This document shows positions 17,078-24,838 of a stretch of DNA of 64,000 bases, piece by piece. Below the pieces are notes generated by a model. That model did no database searches and had not been told where the DNA came from. It saw only the letters and a list, made by a program, of their open reading frames with translations. Numbering within the stretch: the stretch's first letter is position 1; each line of letters begins with the position of its first letter. The position numbers and the translations under genes are program-made. Origin of the DNA: Herbaspirillum sp. SJZ107 (GTDB lineage: Bacteria > Pseudomonadota > Gammaproteobacteria > Burkholderiales > Burkholderiaceae_D); the NCBI RefSeq assembly GCF_006715485.1, contig NZ_VFNH01000001.1, positions 868,001-932,000 of the forward strand, given 5' to 3'.

Positions 17078-18048
17078 GTCGGTTCCGGAAAAAGAAGGAG
17101 ATTATCCACCAAGTCGAGGACGGCCGCTCGCTCGGCCGCCGGGGCAAACAGGCGAGCGCGCGCGGCGCACTGGCGGCGCAGGCGCGCGTGGAAGCGCGTG
17201 TCCTGCACGCTGCGCTCGATCAGGCGCGCCAGCGCCCCTGCATCGCCGGCCGGGAAGTAGCCGGCGTAATCCTCGCCCAGCATGCCGACGTTGCCGCCGA
17301 CGTGCGAGGCCAGCACCGGCACGCCGCTGGTCACGGCTTCGATGATGACGTTGGCGCCGCCTTCCATGCGCGACGCGATCACCATCGCATGGCAACGCCG
17401 CAGGCGCCGCCGCGCCGGCAAGTGGGGCAGGGCGCCGAGCCAGCAGTAATGCGGCGTCGCCGCTGCGGTGGCGCGCGCGGCGTCGGCCAGGCCGGGGTCG
17501 AGGGCGGCGCCGATGTGCAGCAGGCGCACGGCGGAGTCTTCGATCCGCGTGGCCGCGCCCATGAAGGTCAGCGGGTCCTTTTCCGGCCGCAGGTGGCCGA
17601 TCATGGCGATGTCGGCACGCTCGCGCCGTCCGCGGTACGGCCGCAGGCGCGGCGCCGACTGGTAGATCACGTGGGTCCTGGCCTGCTGCTGCGCCGTCAG
17701 TTGCGCCAGGCCGTCCGGTTGCAGCACCACCAGCGCATCGGCCAGGCCGAGCGAGGCGCGCGCGCTGTCGTCTTCGTGGATGTCGCGGTACAGGTCGGTG
17801 CCGGTGAGGACCAGCAGCGCGGGCTTGTGCGGATGCGCGGCCCGGAACGCGGCCAGCGCCGGCCCCGAGCGGCGCGCGTGCAGGGCGATCAGCAGGTCCG
17901 GCACCGGATCGCCGTCCTGCCAGCTCGGGGCGATGCGCACCCGGTAGCCGGCGCGCAGGAAGCGTTGCCAGCGGCTGGCGGTCTGCCAGTTGCCGTTGTT
18001 TTCGCGGGCGGAGGCGGGACTGACGATCAGAATCTGCGGGTGTGGCAT
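17074..18048 (-). CDS. senB: selenosugar synthase, glycosyltransferase SenB
   Basis: 324 residues of the GT-B glycosyltransferase fold, matching the group called selenoneine biosynthesis selenosugar synthase. N-terminal segment NNGNWQTASRWQRFLRAGYR is the acceptor side; the C-terminal half has GALPHLPARRRLR and EGGANVIIEAVTSGVPVLAS, the nucleotide-sugar binding region. In the published pathway SenB joins selenophosphate to a UDP-sugar to give a seleno-sugar for SenA. Context (selD overlapping by four bases, senA 31 bases away and divergent) supports this over a generic glycosyltransferase. Confidence 0.88.
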   Translation of the reverse strand: MPHPQILIVSPASARENNGNWQTASRWQRFLRAGYRVRIAPSWQDGDPVPDLLIALHARRSGPALAAFRAAHPHKPALLVLTGTDLYRDIHEDDSARASLGLADALVVLQPDGLAQLTAQQQARTHVIYQSAPRLRPYRGRRERADIAMIGHLRPEKDPLTFMGAATRIEDSAVRLLHIGAALDPGLADAARATAAATPHYCWLGALPHLPARRRLRRCHAMVIASRMEGGANVIIEAVTSGVPVLASHVGGNVGMLGEDYAGYFPAGDAGALARLIERSVQDTRFHARLRRQCAARARLFAPAAERAAVLDLVDNLLLFPEPT

Positions 18049-18079
18049 GGGTCCTTCGGCTTGGGTCTACAATGCAGGG

Positions 18080-19273
18080 ATGACTGAACTGCATGCATCC
18101 TTCCGCGCGGCCGGCCCGCGCCAACTGGCGGCCATGCTGCGCGATGCGCGGCATTATACGCTGGCACTGTACGACGCCCTGGACGCCGCCGGCTTCGGCG
18201 AACCGGCCCGGGTGCCGCGCCTGCCCATCGTCAATCCGCCGCTGTGGGAGCTCGGCCACCTGGCCTGGTTCGCCGAGTGGTACATCCTGCGCGAGGCGAC
18301 CGGCAGCAGCCCGGGCGAAGCGCAGGGGAACTCGCTGCTGGCGCGCGGCGACGACTGGTTCGATTCCAGCCTGGTGCCGCACCGCACACGCTGGACGCTC
18401 GATCTGCCGCCGCCGGGCGCCCTGAAGACCTATTGCCGCGAAGTGCTGGACCGGATCCTCGACCGCCTCGCGCGCGAACCCGACACCGACGCCGCCCTGT
18501 ACCCCTACCGGCTGGCGCTGGCGCACGAGGACATGCATGGCGAAGCCTTGCTGTACACGCTGCAGACGCTGGGTGTGGCGCCGCCGGCGCTGCCATCCGC
18601 ACAGCCGCGCGTGACGCCGCCGGGCGAGATCGCATTCGGCGGCGGCAGCTTCCTGCGCGGCGGCGAGCAGGGGCGGGGCTTCGTGTTCGACAACGAGCGC
18701 GACGCGTCGACGGTGCGCGTGGCTCCGTTCGCGCTGGACGCCGGCCTGGTGACGAACGGCGCCTGGCTCGACTTCATGCGCGACGGCGGCTACCAGCGCG
18801 CCCAATACTGGAGCGACGCCGGCCGCGCCTGGCTGATGGGGCAGGAGCGCTCGGCGCCGCGCTACTGGACGCGCGATGGCGAGGACTGGCACCTGCTGCG
18901 CTTCGGGCGCCGCATCGCGCTCGACCCGGCGGCGCCGCTGCGCCACGTCAGCCTGCATGAAGCCCAGGCCTGGTGCAGCTGGGCCGGGCGGCGCCTGCCG
19001 ACCGAGGCGGAGTGGGAGTATGCGGCCGTGTCGCGCCAGCCGGGCTTTGCATGGGGCGCGCTGTGGGAGTGGACGGCATCGCCTTTCCTGCCATATGCCG
19101 GCTTCGAGGCCGACCGCTACCGCGAGTACTCGGCCCCCTGGTTCGGCAGCAGGCAGGCGATCCGCGGGGCGTCGTTCGCCACGCCGGCGCGCTTGCGGTC
19201 GCCGCATTTCCGCAATTTCTTCACACCCGAGCGCGACGATATCTTTGTCGGGTTCCGCAGTTGCGCGCTATAA
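18080..19273 (+). CDS. senA: selenoneine synthase SenA (EgtB homologue)
   Basis: 397 residues, starting at ATG 18080 (MTELHASF). Same two-part build as EgtB: an N-terminal DinB-like iron-binding domain with ELGHLAWF and LAHEDMHGE (candidate three-histidine site), and a C-terminal FGE-sulfatase fold with RRLPTEAEWEYA and SPHFRNFF. It is clearly distinct from the EgtB at 9277, and adjacency to senB and selD assigns it to selenoneine, where it forms the C-Se bond between hercynine and a seleno-sugar. A TACAAT box (18068-18073) lies seven bases before the ATG, hinting at a very short leader. EgtB paralogue with sulfur specificity is the alternative. Confidence 0.9.
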   Translation: MTELHASFRAAGPRQLAAMLRDARHYTLALYDALDAAGFGEPARVPRLPIVNPPLWELGHLAWFAEWYILREATGSSPGEAQGNSLLARGDDWFDSSLVPHRTRWTLDLPPPGALKTYCREVLDRILDRLAREPDTDAALYPYRLALAHEDMHGEALLYTLQTLGVAPPALPSAQPRVTPPGEIAFGGGSFLRGGEQGRGFVFDNERDASTVRVAPFALDAGLVTNGAWLDFMRDGGYQRAQYWSDAGRAWLMGQERSAPRYWTRDGEDWHLLRFGRRIALDPAAPLRHVSLHEAQAWCSWAGRRLPTEAEWEYAAVSRQPGFAWGALWEWTASPFLPYAGFEADRYREYSAPWFGSRQAIRGASFATPARLRSPHFRNFFTPERDDIFVGFRSCAL

Positions 19274-19301
19274 AAAGCAGAGTGATCTGGGCGCTATAGT
19301 T

Positions 19302-19317
19302 GTTGTTTGGTAACAAC
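19302..19317. promoter_or_regulatory. palindrome upstream of HTH/GIY-YIG gene
   Basis: GTTGTT-TGGT-AACAAC, a perfect 6-base inverted repeat 80 bases before the HTH/GIY-YIG start and 29 bases after senA. It could be an operator for the HTH protein (autoregulation, inference) or a weak hairpin after senA; no T-run follows. Confidence 0.35.
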
Positions 19318-19396
19318 TCATTGAATACGCTCTTTCGGCAAATGCTGTGCGTACATTTACACTGGGCAACTTAAATGATTGCCTTGCGTAAATGGT

Positions 19397-20086
19397 ATGA
19401 GAGCGAATGATCTGATTGAAGCATTAAGCAAGAAGCTTGGAACCACCTCGCAGTCCGAACTGGCGTCGGTATTGGGAGTTGCGGTTGGAACCTTGATCAA
19501 CTGGAAAAACAGGAACGAGGATCTCAGCGCGGCACAGGTCGCCTCTGCATTATCGAAATCACGTTCGGCTGCCGTGAAAAGAGCGCAGCTGGAGACCATC
19601 CAGCCAATCGTGGAGTTTTATCCGATCGAGCGCTGCCGCAGCGGCCGCGATGCAAGCTGGCTGGTGTTCGATGGCGGCACAAATGCAAACCTGTATGCAC
19701 AAGGCCTTCGTGACGCCCTTAAAGAGAGTGTCGGCATCTATATCTTTTACGACTCTCGCGGCCAGGCACTGTATGTAGGGAAGGCCAAGGAACAAACGAT
19801 ATGGAAGGAAATGAACCTGGCATTTGTTCGGAAACGTAATATCCAGAGAATCGCGCTCGTCAGTCACCCGGACCGCAATCAGGAATTCAAACCGGGATAC
19901 GAAAAACTGCGCCAGCCAAAGGATACCCTCCTCGAGTTGTGCGACCTGGCCTCGTATTTCAGCGCCTATCAGGTCAATGAAGGCATGATCGACGATCTCG
20001 AGGCATTGATGGTACGAGGCTTTGCCAACAACCTGCTGAATGTGCGTATGGAGACGTTTGCGCACAGCAGGAATGGCGGCAAATAA
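19397..20086 (+). CDS. HTH plus GIY-YIG nuclease-like protein
   Basis: About 229 residues from ATG 19397. Residues 1-50 form a phage-CI/XRE-like helix-turn-helix (QSELASVLGVAVGTLINWK). After a linker, residues 110-225 match a GIY-YIG domain: GIYIFYDSRGQALYVGK, a basic helix with FVRKRN and a terminal DLEALMVRGFANNLLNVR that supplies the usual Glu and Asn. GIY-YIG domains cut DNA in homing enzymes, UvrC and restriction enzymes. The pairing with an HTH suggests a site-directed nuclease or a nuclease-fold regulator. Composition is noticeably less GC-rich than the flanks, consistent with acquisition by transfer. No ribosome site is obvious. Role unknown. Confidence 0.75.
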   Translation: MRANDLIEALSKKLGTTSQSELASVLGVAVGTLINWKNRNEDLSAAQVASALSKSRSAAVKRAQLETIQPIVEFYPIERCRSGRDASWLVFDGGTNANLYAQGLRDALKESVGIYIFYDSRGQALYVGKAKEQTIWKEMNLAFVRKRNIQRIALVSHPDRNQEFKPGYEKLRQPKDTLLELCDLASYFSAYQVNEGMIDDLEALMVRGFANNLLNVRMETFAHSRNGGK

Positions 20087-20152
20087 GCAGGCACGCGTAG
20101 CAGGGCAGCTTGCCGGGCCTATCCGCATACGTCCAAGTACTTGGCCGGCAAT

Positions 20153-20175
20153 AAAAAAAGGCTGCCGAAGCAGCC
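20153..20175 (-). terminator. intrinsic terminator of rhlE
   Basis: On the minus strand GGCTGC-TTCG-GCAGCC followed by seven T residues, 34 bases after the rhlE stop. A stable UUCG tetraloop and U-run make this a strong terminator; the plus strand has a shorter T-run, so it may also stop transcription of the HTH/GIY-YIG gene. Confidence 0.9.
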
Positions 20176-20208
20176 TTTCTCGTTTCAACTCAACTCAGCG
20201 ATGAACGA

Positions 20209-21639
20209 TCAACGATCGCCGAACGCGCGGCGTGCGCTGTCGGCCGAACGCGGATTGCTGCCGCGGTAGCCGCCTTCGCGGGCCGGACGCTGGCCGCCTT
20301 CACTGCGGAAGCCGCCGCCTTCACGCGAGCCGGTTGCGTTCGGCTTCGAGAAGCTGCGCTGGCCCGGCTTGCCGGCGTTGCGGCCGTCGCCCGGTTTCCA
20401 GCCCGGACGGTTGCCGCTGCGTGCCGGTGCCGAACGCTTCGGCTCGAAGCCGACGACCACGTCGACCGGGATGGTCTGCTTGGTGAAACGCTCGATACGC
20501 TTGACGTTCATGCCTTCTGCGTGGTTCACCAGCGAGACCGCGGTGCCATTGCGGCCGGCACGGCCGGTACGGCCGATACGGTGCACGTAGTCCTCCGGGA
20601 ACTTCGGCAGGTCGTAGTTCACCACGTGGGTGATGGTCGGCACGTCGATGCCGCGCGCAGCGACGTCGGTGGCCACCAGCACGCGCACCTGGCCGCGGCG
20701 CATGCCGTCCAGCGTGCGGTTGCGCGCACCCTGGTGCATGTCGCCGTGCAGGGCGGCAGCCGCGAAACCGGCGATGTTCAGGCGGTCGGCGATCATGTCG
20801 GCATCGCGCTTGGTGGCGGTGAACACCACGGCCTGGTCCATCGTTTCGTCACGCAGCAGGTGGTCCAGCAGGCGGTTCTTGTGCGACAGGTCGTCGACGA
20901 AGTGCACCTTCTGCGTGATGTTCTCGTGGCGGTTGGTCGCGCTCATGATCTGGATCACTTGCGGATCCTTGGTGATGCGGCGTGCCATGTTGCCGACGAC
21001 GCCATCCAGCGTGGCCGAGAACAGCATGGTCTGGCGGGTGTCAGGCGTAGCGGCGACGATCTTCTCGATGTCGTCGATGAAGCCCATGTCCAGCATGCGG
21101 TCGGCTTCGTCCAGCACCAGGATTTCCAGTTGCGAGAAGTCGATCTTGCCCGATTCCATGTGGTCGATCAGGCGGCCCGGGGTCGCGACCAGGATCTCGG
21201 GATTCTTGGCCAGCAGCTGCATCTGCTTCGGGTACGGCATGCCGCCCAGGATCGAGACGGCGCGGATGCGGCGCATGAAGGCAGTGTACTGCTCGGTTGC
21301 CTGGGTGACCTGCAAGGCCAGTTCGCGGGTCGGGGTCAGCACCAGCATCTTCGGCTGGGCTGCCTTGAAGCGGACGCGTTCGCCGCGGGCACGGGCTGCC
21401 TGTGCTTCCTGGGCCGGCGTACGGCCGGCCGGTGCCGGCTCTTCGCTGGCGAATTTATGCAGGGCCGGCAGCATGAATGCCGCGGTCTTGCCGGAACCGG
21501 TCTGCGACGACACCAGCAGGTCGCGGCCTGCGATACCTGCAGGCACGGCCTGCTCCTGCACCGGGGTCGGCTTTTCGTAGCCGGCGACGGAGACTGCTTT
21601 GACGATGGACGTGTGTAAGCCTAATGCTTCAAAACTCAT
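20209..21639 (-). CDS. rhlE: DEAD-box ATP-dependent RNA helicase RhlE-type
   Basis: 476 residues. All core motifs are present: Q-motif region GYEKPTPVQEQAV, motif I SQTGSGKT, Ia PTRELALQV, Ib TPGRLID, II VLDEADRMLDMGF, III SATL, V ATDVAARGID and VI HRIGRTGRAGR. The C-terminal 90 residues are a disordered Gly/Arg/Ser tail (RPGWKPGDGRN..., REGGGFRSEGG...), typical of RhlE and likely RNA-binding. It probably remodels ribosomal RNA or mRNA, especially in the cold. It is single-gene, with a long non-coding 5' region (21640-21960) and its own terminator. Confidence 0.93.
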   Translation of the reverse strand: MSFEALGLHTSIVKAVSVAGYEKPTPVQEQAVPAGIAGRDLLVSSQTGSGKTAAFMLPALHKFASEEPAPAGRTPAQEAQAARARGERVRFKAAQPKMLVLTPTRELALQVTQATEQYTAFMRRIRAVSILGGMPYPKQMQLLAKNPEILVATPGRLIDHMESGKIDFSQLEILVLDEADRMLDMGFIDDIEKIVAATPDTRQTMLFSATLDGVVGNMARRITKDPQVIQIMSATNRHENITQKVHFVDDLSHKNRLLDHLLRDETMDQAVVFTATKRDADMIADRLNIAGFAAAALHGDMHQGARNRTLDGMRRGQVRVLVATDVAARGIDVPTITHVVNYDLPKFPEDYVHRIGRTGRAGRNGTAVSLVNHAEGMNVKRIERFTKQTIPVDVVVGFEPKRSAPARSGNRPGWKPGDGRNAGKPGQRSFSKPNATGSREGGGFRSEGGQRPAREGGYRGSNPRSADSARRAFGDR

Positions 21640-22022
21640 TGTTTGATGTACTTTCGGTAGAACTGTGGGCGTTCACGCGATCTGCGGAACGCAAAATAGC
21701 AACGCGAGCCAACAATACGAAATGACTCAAAAACGTAAAGAGATTTCGGCACAAAAGCTTTGCGCCGGGACGGTACCTTTTACGGGAATCCTGAAGCGCC
21801 AACTGTCTGCGGCATATTCAGGCCCCTTGCGGTACACAGGGCGGGAGGGCTTTTTTGAATGGGCATCCTGGTGGATGCCGGGGCTTGCGAAGCTGCTGAT
21901 TTTTACTGCTGTCGTTACTCGGTACACTGTCGCGGCGACTTGATCGCTCATGCGTTTTGCAGCGCACAAACGACACTATACATCACTTTCGGTTTTCGTG
22001 CACGGGGTATGCAAAAGCGAGA
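21640..22022. other. non-coding gap between rhlE and mltD
   Basis: Both flanking genes are on the minus strand, so this is the rhlE upstream region. It is less GC-rich than the flanks and contains a 7-base perfect hairpin, GGCATCC-TGGT-GGATGCC (21862-21879). Open frames here (for example 21665-21943 plus) have no family resemblance or ribosome site. A long regulated 5' untranslated region, as in cold-induced helicase genes, is plausible but not shown. Confidence 0.4.
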
Positions 22023-22054
22023 CCAGCCCTCACGCCGTAAGGCGAGCGGGCTGG
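22023..22054 (-). terminator. probable terminator of mltD
   Basis: CCAGCCC...GGGCTGG stem with inner CGCC/GGCG pairs on the minus strand, 51 bases after the mltD stop, followed by TCTCGCTTTTG. The T-run is short and interrupted, so strength is uncertain. Confidence 0.6.
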
Positions 22055-22105
22055 TTGGCAGCCTGATTGACCGGGTTGACCCGGCAGGAGACGGCGCGTG
22101 GCGGC

Positions 22106-23479
22106 TCAGCGGTGCTTGCGGCCGTTGGCGCTGGCGCGGGCCTTGCTGCCGCCCGAGACGCGGTTCTTGATCTCGGCCACGGCATGGGCCGCAGTGGCCT
22201 TGATGCGCTGCACGCCGCTCAGTTTGCCACCCTTGCGCTCCCTGCCGCCATGGTCGGCTTCCAGCACGACCTGGGCGTTGTCGAGGATGTTTTCGGCGAT
22301 GTCGCTGCCGGTGCTGGCGCTGGTCTTCGGCACCAGGATGGTCGAACCGGCCTTCAGGCGCATCTGCGGCGGGATGTTGTTGGCCTGGCGGATCACTTCC
22401 GGCGTGGTGTCGAACTTCGATGCCAGCGAGGCGATCGATTCCTTGGCCGAAGTGATCTTGTGCGTGGTCCAGGACGACAGCGCGTGGCCCCACTGCGCCA
22501 GGTTGACGTGGAACTTCTCGGCGTTTTCCTTGGGCAGCAGGATCTTGGTCGATTCGCCGGTGATGACCGGCTTCTTGAACTGCGGATTCAGGGCCTTGAA
22601 TTCATCGACCGACATCTCGGCCAGCTGCGCGGCGACCGCCAGGTCGATGTCCGAGGTCTTGTCGACGGTGGTGAAGTAGGGCGTGTTGTCGATGACCGGC
22701 AGGTTGACGCCGAACTGGGCCGGGTTGGCGATGATGTTCTTGACCGCCTGCAGCTTGGGCACGTAGTTGCGGGTTTCCGCCGGCATCAGTTCGGCCAGGC
22801 TCTCGAAATCGGTCGGCTTGCCCTGCGCGCGGTTTTTCTGGATCGCTTTCTGCACATTGCCTTCGCCCCAGTTATAGGCGGCCAGCGCGAGCTGCCAGTC
22901 GCCGAACATGGTGTACAGGCGCTGCAGGTAGGTCAGGGCGGCATCGGTCGAGGCCAGCACGCCGCGGCGCTCGTCCTTGAACATGTTCTGCTTCAGGTTG
23001 AAGTCGCGTCCGGTGCCCGGCACGAACTGCCAGATGCCGGCGGCATCGGCGGTCGACAGCGCCTGCGGATTGAAGGCGGATTCGATCACCGGCAGCAGCG
23101 CCAGTTCGGTCGGCATGCCGCGCTTTTCCAGTTCCTGCACCACGTGGTACAGATAGAGCGAGGCGCGGCCCGAGGTGCGCGCCAGGTAGTCCGGGCGGCT
23201 GGCGTACCACTGGATATGCTTGGCGACCAGGGTGTTGTCGACGTCGGGGATCGCGTAGCCGCTGCGGATGCGGGCCCACAGGTCGGGGTCCTTGTAGTCG
23301 TCGCCCTTCAGCGCCGACAGCGATTGCGGCAGGCCGGCCTTGGCCACTGCGGCGGAAGTCAGGGTGGAGCTGTTGCCGTTGGCGAGCGAACTCGGCGAGC
23401 TGTCGGCGGCGTGGCCGAGGACAGGGGCGAGGAGCAGCGCGATGGCCAGGGCTTGCGTAGTGCGGGTCGTTTCGTACAT
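22106..23479 (-). CDS. mltD: membrane-bound-type lytic transglycosylase D
   Basis: 457 residues. It cleaves the MurNAc-GlcNAc bond of peptidoglycan with 1,6-anhydro ends. A signal peptide ends near GHAADSS (no lipobox seen). The SLT domain carries the catalytic Glu in PVIESAFNPQALS and the AAGIWQFVPGTG and AAYNWGEGNV segments. A LysM-like module follows near residues 340-390 (ITSAKESIASLASKFDTTPE...). The tail is basic. The long C-terminal part after LysM is low-complexity. Transcribed alone from a promoter with an operator-like palindrome. Confidence 0.92.
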   Translation of the reverse strand: MYETTRTTQALAIALLLAPVLGHAADSSPSSLANGNSSTLTSAAVAKAGLPQSLSALKGDDYKDPDLWARIRSGYAIPDVDNTLVAKHIQWYASRPDYLARTSGRASLYLYHVVQELEKRGMPTELALLPVIESAFNPQALSTADAAGIWQFVPGTGRDFNLKQNMFKDERRGVLASTDAALTYLQRLYTMFGDWQLALAAYNWGEGNVQKAIQKNRAQGKPTDFESLAELMPAETRNYVPKLQAVKNIIANPAQFGVNLPVIDNTPYFTTVDKTSDIDLAVAAQLAEMSVDEFKALNPQFKKPVITGESTKILLPKENAEKFHVNLAQWGHALSSWTTHKITSAKESIASLASKFDTTPEVIRQANNIPPQMRLKAGSTILVPKTSASTGSDIAENILDNAQVVLEADHGGRERKGGKLSGVQRIKATAAHAVAEIKNRVSGGSKARASANGRKHR

Positions 23480-23529
23480 GGCTTTCCAGTGTTGCGTCCA
23501 GGAACGTCAGAACTGACGAGAGAAGACGG

Positions 23530-23559
23530 AGTGTACGGACCAGTCCGTAAGTCAGTCAA
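23530..23559 (-). promoter_or_regulatory. mltD promoter with operator-like palindrome
   Basis: Minus strand: -35 TTGACT (23554-23559), 18-base spacer, -10 TACACT (23530-23535). The spacer is filled by an inverted repeat TACGGAC-TG-GTCCGTA (23534-23549) with perfect 7-base arms, the size and position expected for a TetR-like repressor site. No TetR gene is in the window. Confidence 0.6.
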
Positions 23560-23901
23560 GAAATATGTCGGCGCGGTTACAAAAAAATTTGACTACTATT
23601 TTTGATAACAAAATGTTTAATTTAATAATGTTAAGCAGGGGTATGTCTTATCCTTCATAGGAGAATTTAACCTATACACCGGGGTGTACACGAAATTTCT
23701 CCCGTAAAACTGCATTTGTAGAAATTATTCAAGTTGATATTTTTGTAACCGATTTTCGCTTGCCGGACCGGTTTGTGCGGGCCTGGCTTACCCTTCCTAA
23801 ATTAGCCGTGCTTGCCAGCGCTTCTATGAGCGCACGCAAAGTCCGCGTACAATGCGCTCTCTGCGCCCCGTATTTTTTTGTATTTTTGGAAAGCAATCCG
23901 C
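23560..23901. other. AT-rich gap upstream of mltD and DUF1415 gene
   Basis: Divergent intergenic region. Bases about 23575-23760 are strikingly AT-rich for this genome. A second small palindrome, TACACC-GG-GGTGTA, lies at 23675-23688. A TACAAT box at 23848-23853 may be the -10 for the DUF1415 gene. No ORF with coding character was found. Confidence 0.4.
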
Positions 23902-24483
23902 ATGAGCACTGCCAATCTCGACGCCGCCGCCAATGTTGACGATGAAGCCATCATTTGCGCCACCCGGCGCTGGCTCGAACGCGCCGTCATCGGCCTGAAC
24001 CTGTGTCCGTTCGCGAAGGCGGTGTATGTGAAGGAGCAGGTGCGCTACGTGGTCTCGCCCGCACGCACCCCGGAAGAGCTGCTCGAAACCCTGATGAACG
24101 AGCTGCAGGACCTGGCCGACGCCGACCCCGAAAAGATCGACACGACGCTGCTGATCCACCCGTTCGTGCTGAACGATTTCCTGGATTTCAACGAGTTCCT
24201 GGACGTGGCCGATGCCGCGGTGGAAGACATGAGCCTGGACGGTGAGCTGCAGGTGGCCAATTTCCATCCGGACTACCAGTTCGCCGATACCGACCCCAAC
24301 GACATCTCGAACTACACCAACCGCGCCCCGTATCCGATCCTGCAGCTGCTGCGCGAAGACAGCATCGACCGCGCCGTGGAAGCGATCCCCGATGCCGAGG
24401 AGATCTTCGAGAAGAATATCGAGACCATGGAAAAGCTCGGCCACGAAGGATGGGACAAGCTCGATGTCGGCCCCGCACGCTGA
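23902..24483 (+). CDS. DUF1415 family protein
   Basis: 193 residues, starting at ATG 23902 with GGAAAG upstream. Matches the DUF1415 pattern: RRWLERAVIGLNLCPFAKAV near the N-terminus, TTLLIHPFVLNDFLDFN and the ANFHPDYQFADT segment. The protein is acidic and soluble; no biochemical function is established for the family. The downstream DUF1289 gene overlaps it by 20 bases, indicating a two-gene operon. Confidence 0.88.
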   Translation: MSTANLDAAANVDDEAIICATRRWLERAVIGLNLCPFAKAVYVKEQVRYVVSPARTPEELLETLMNELQDLADADPEKIDTTLLIHPFVLNDFLDFNEFLDVADAAVEDMSLDGELQVANFHPDYQFADTDPNDISNYTNRAPYPILQLLREDSIDRAVEAIPDAEEIFEKNIETMEKLGHEGWDKLDVGPAR

Positions 24484-24706
24484 ACTGCCTCCCTGCGCCC
24501 AGCAGCCGGAACGTCCTGTCGGCGCGCCGCCGAGGCGCCCCGACACACCCTGTGTCGCGGTCTGCTCGACCACCTTCGACGAGATCTGCCGCGGCTGCGG
24601 CCGTACGGTGATCGAAGTCGCGCACTGGGTCTCGATGACGGCCGACCAGAAGGAAAGCGTCTGGCAGCGCATCCTGGCCCAGGGCTACCCGCGCCGCAAC
24701 ACCTGA
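24464..24706 (+). CDS. DUF1289 family small Cys-rich protein
   Basis: 80 residues. The start is the ATG at 24464 inside the end of the DUF1415 gene. The DUF1289 signature is visible: PCVAVCSTTFDEICRGCGR with four cysteines that probably bind a metal, followed by EVAHWVSM and a WQRI helix. Function unknown. The first 30 residues are variable and proline-rich. Confidence 0.85.
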   Translation: MSAPHAELPPCAQQPERPVGAPPRRPDTPCVAVCSTTFDEICRGCGRTVIEVAHWVSMTADQKESVWQRILAQGYPRRNT

Positions 24707-24717
24707 TCGCTCTCGAA

Positions 24718-24740
24718 CCGGGGTCAGGGCCCGGTTTCTG
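24718..24740 (+). repeat. half copy of GGGGTC-type repeat
   Basis: CCGGGGTCAGGGCCCGGTTT resembles one arm of the palindrome at 24791-24830 (shared pattern GGGGYCRGRGYCCGGTTTY). It appears to be a single-arm relic of the same repeat. Confidence 0.45.
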
Positions 24741-24790
24741 GCAAGTTCCTCTTCGACATATCTATATAGAAGTGCGTGCTGCTGCGCACC

Positions 24791-24830
24791 GGGGTCGGAG
24801 TCCAGGCAAGCAAAACCGGACTCCGGCCCC
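24791..24830. repeat. palindromic REP-like element
   Basis: Arms GGGGTCGGAGTCC and GGACTCCGGCCCC (13 bases, one G-T pair) around a 14-base loop. It lies between the convergent DUF1289 and DUF1993 genes, where it may act as a bidirectional terminator without a U-run. Confidence 0.65.
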
Positions 24831-24838
24831 GTCCTCCA

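Noticed and set aside
18080..19273. Call as a second egtB
   Set aside because: Adjacent to senB and selD and distinct at the iron site, so selenoneine synthase is the better reading.
21665..21943. 92-codon plus-strand ORF in the rhlE upstream gap
   Set aside because: No ribosome site, no family features, and the region reads better as a long untranslated leader of rhlE.
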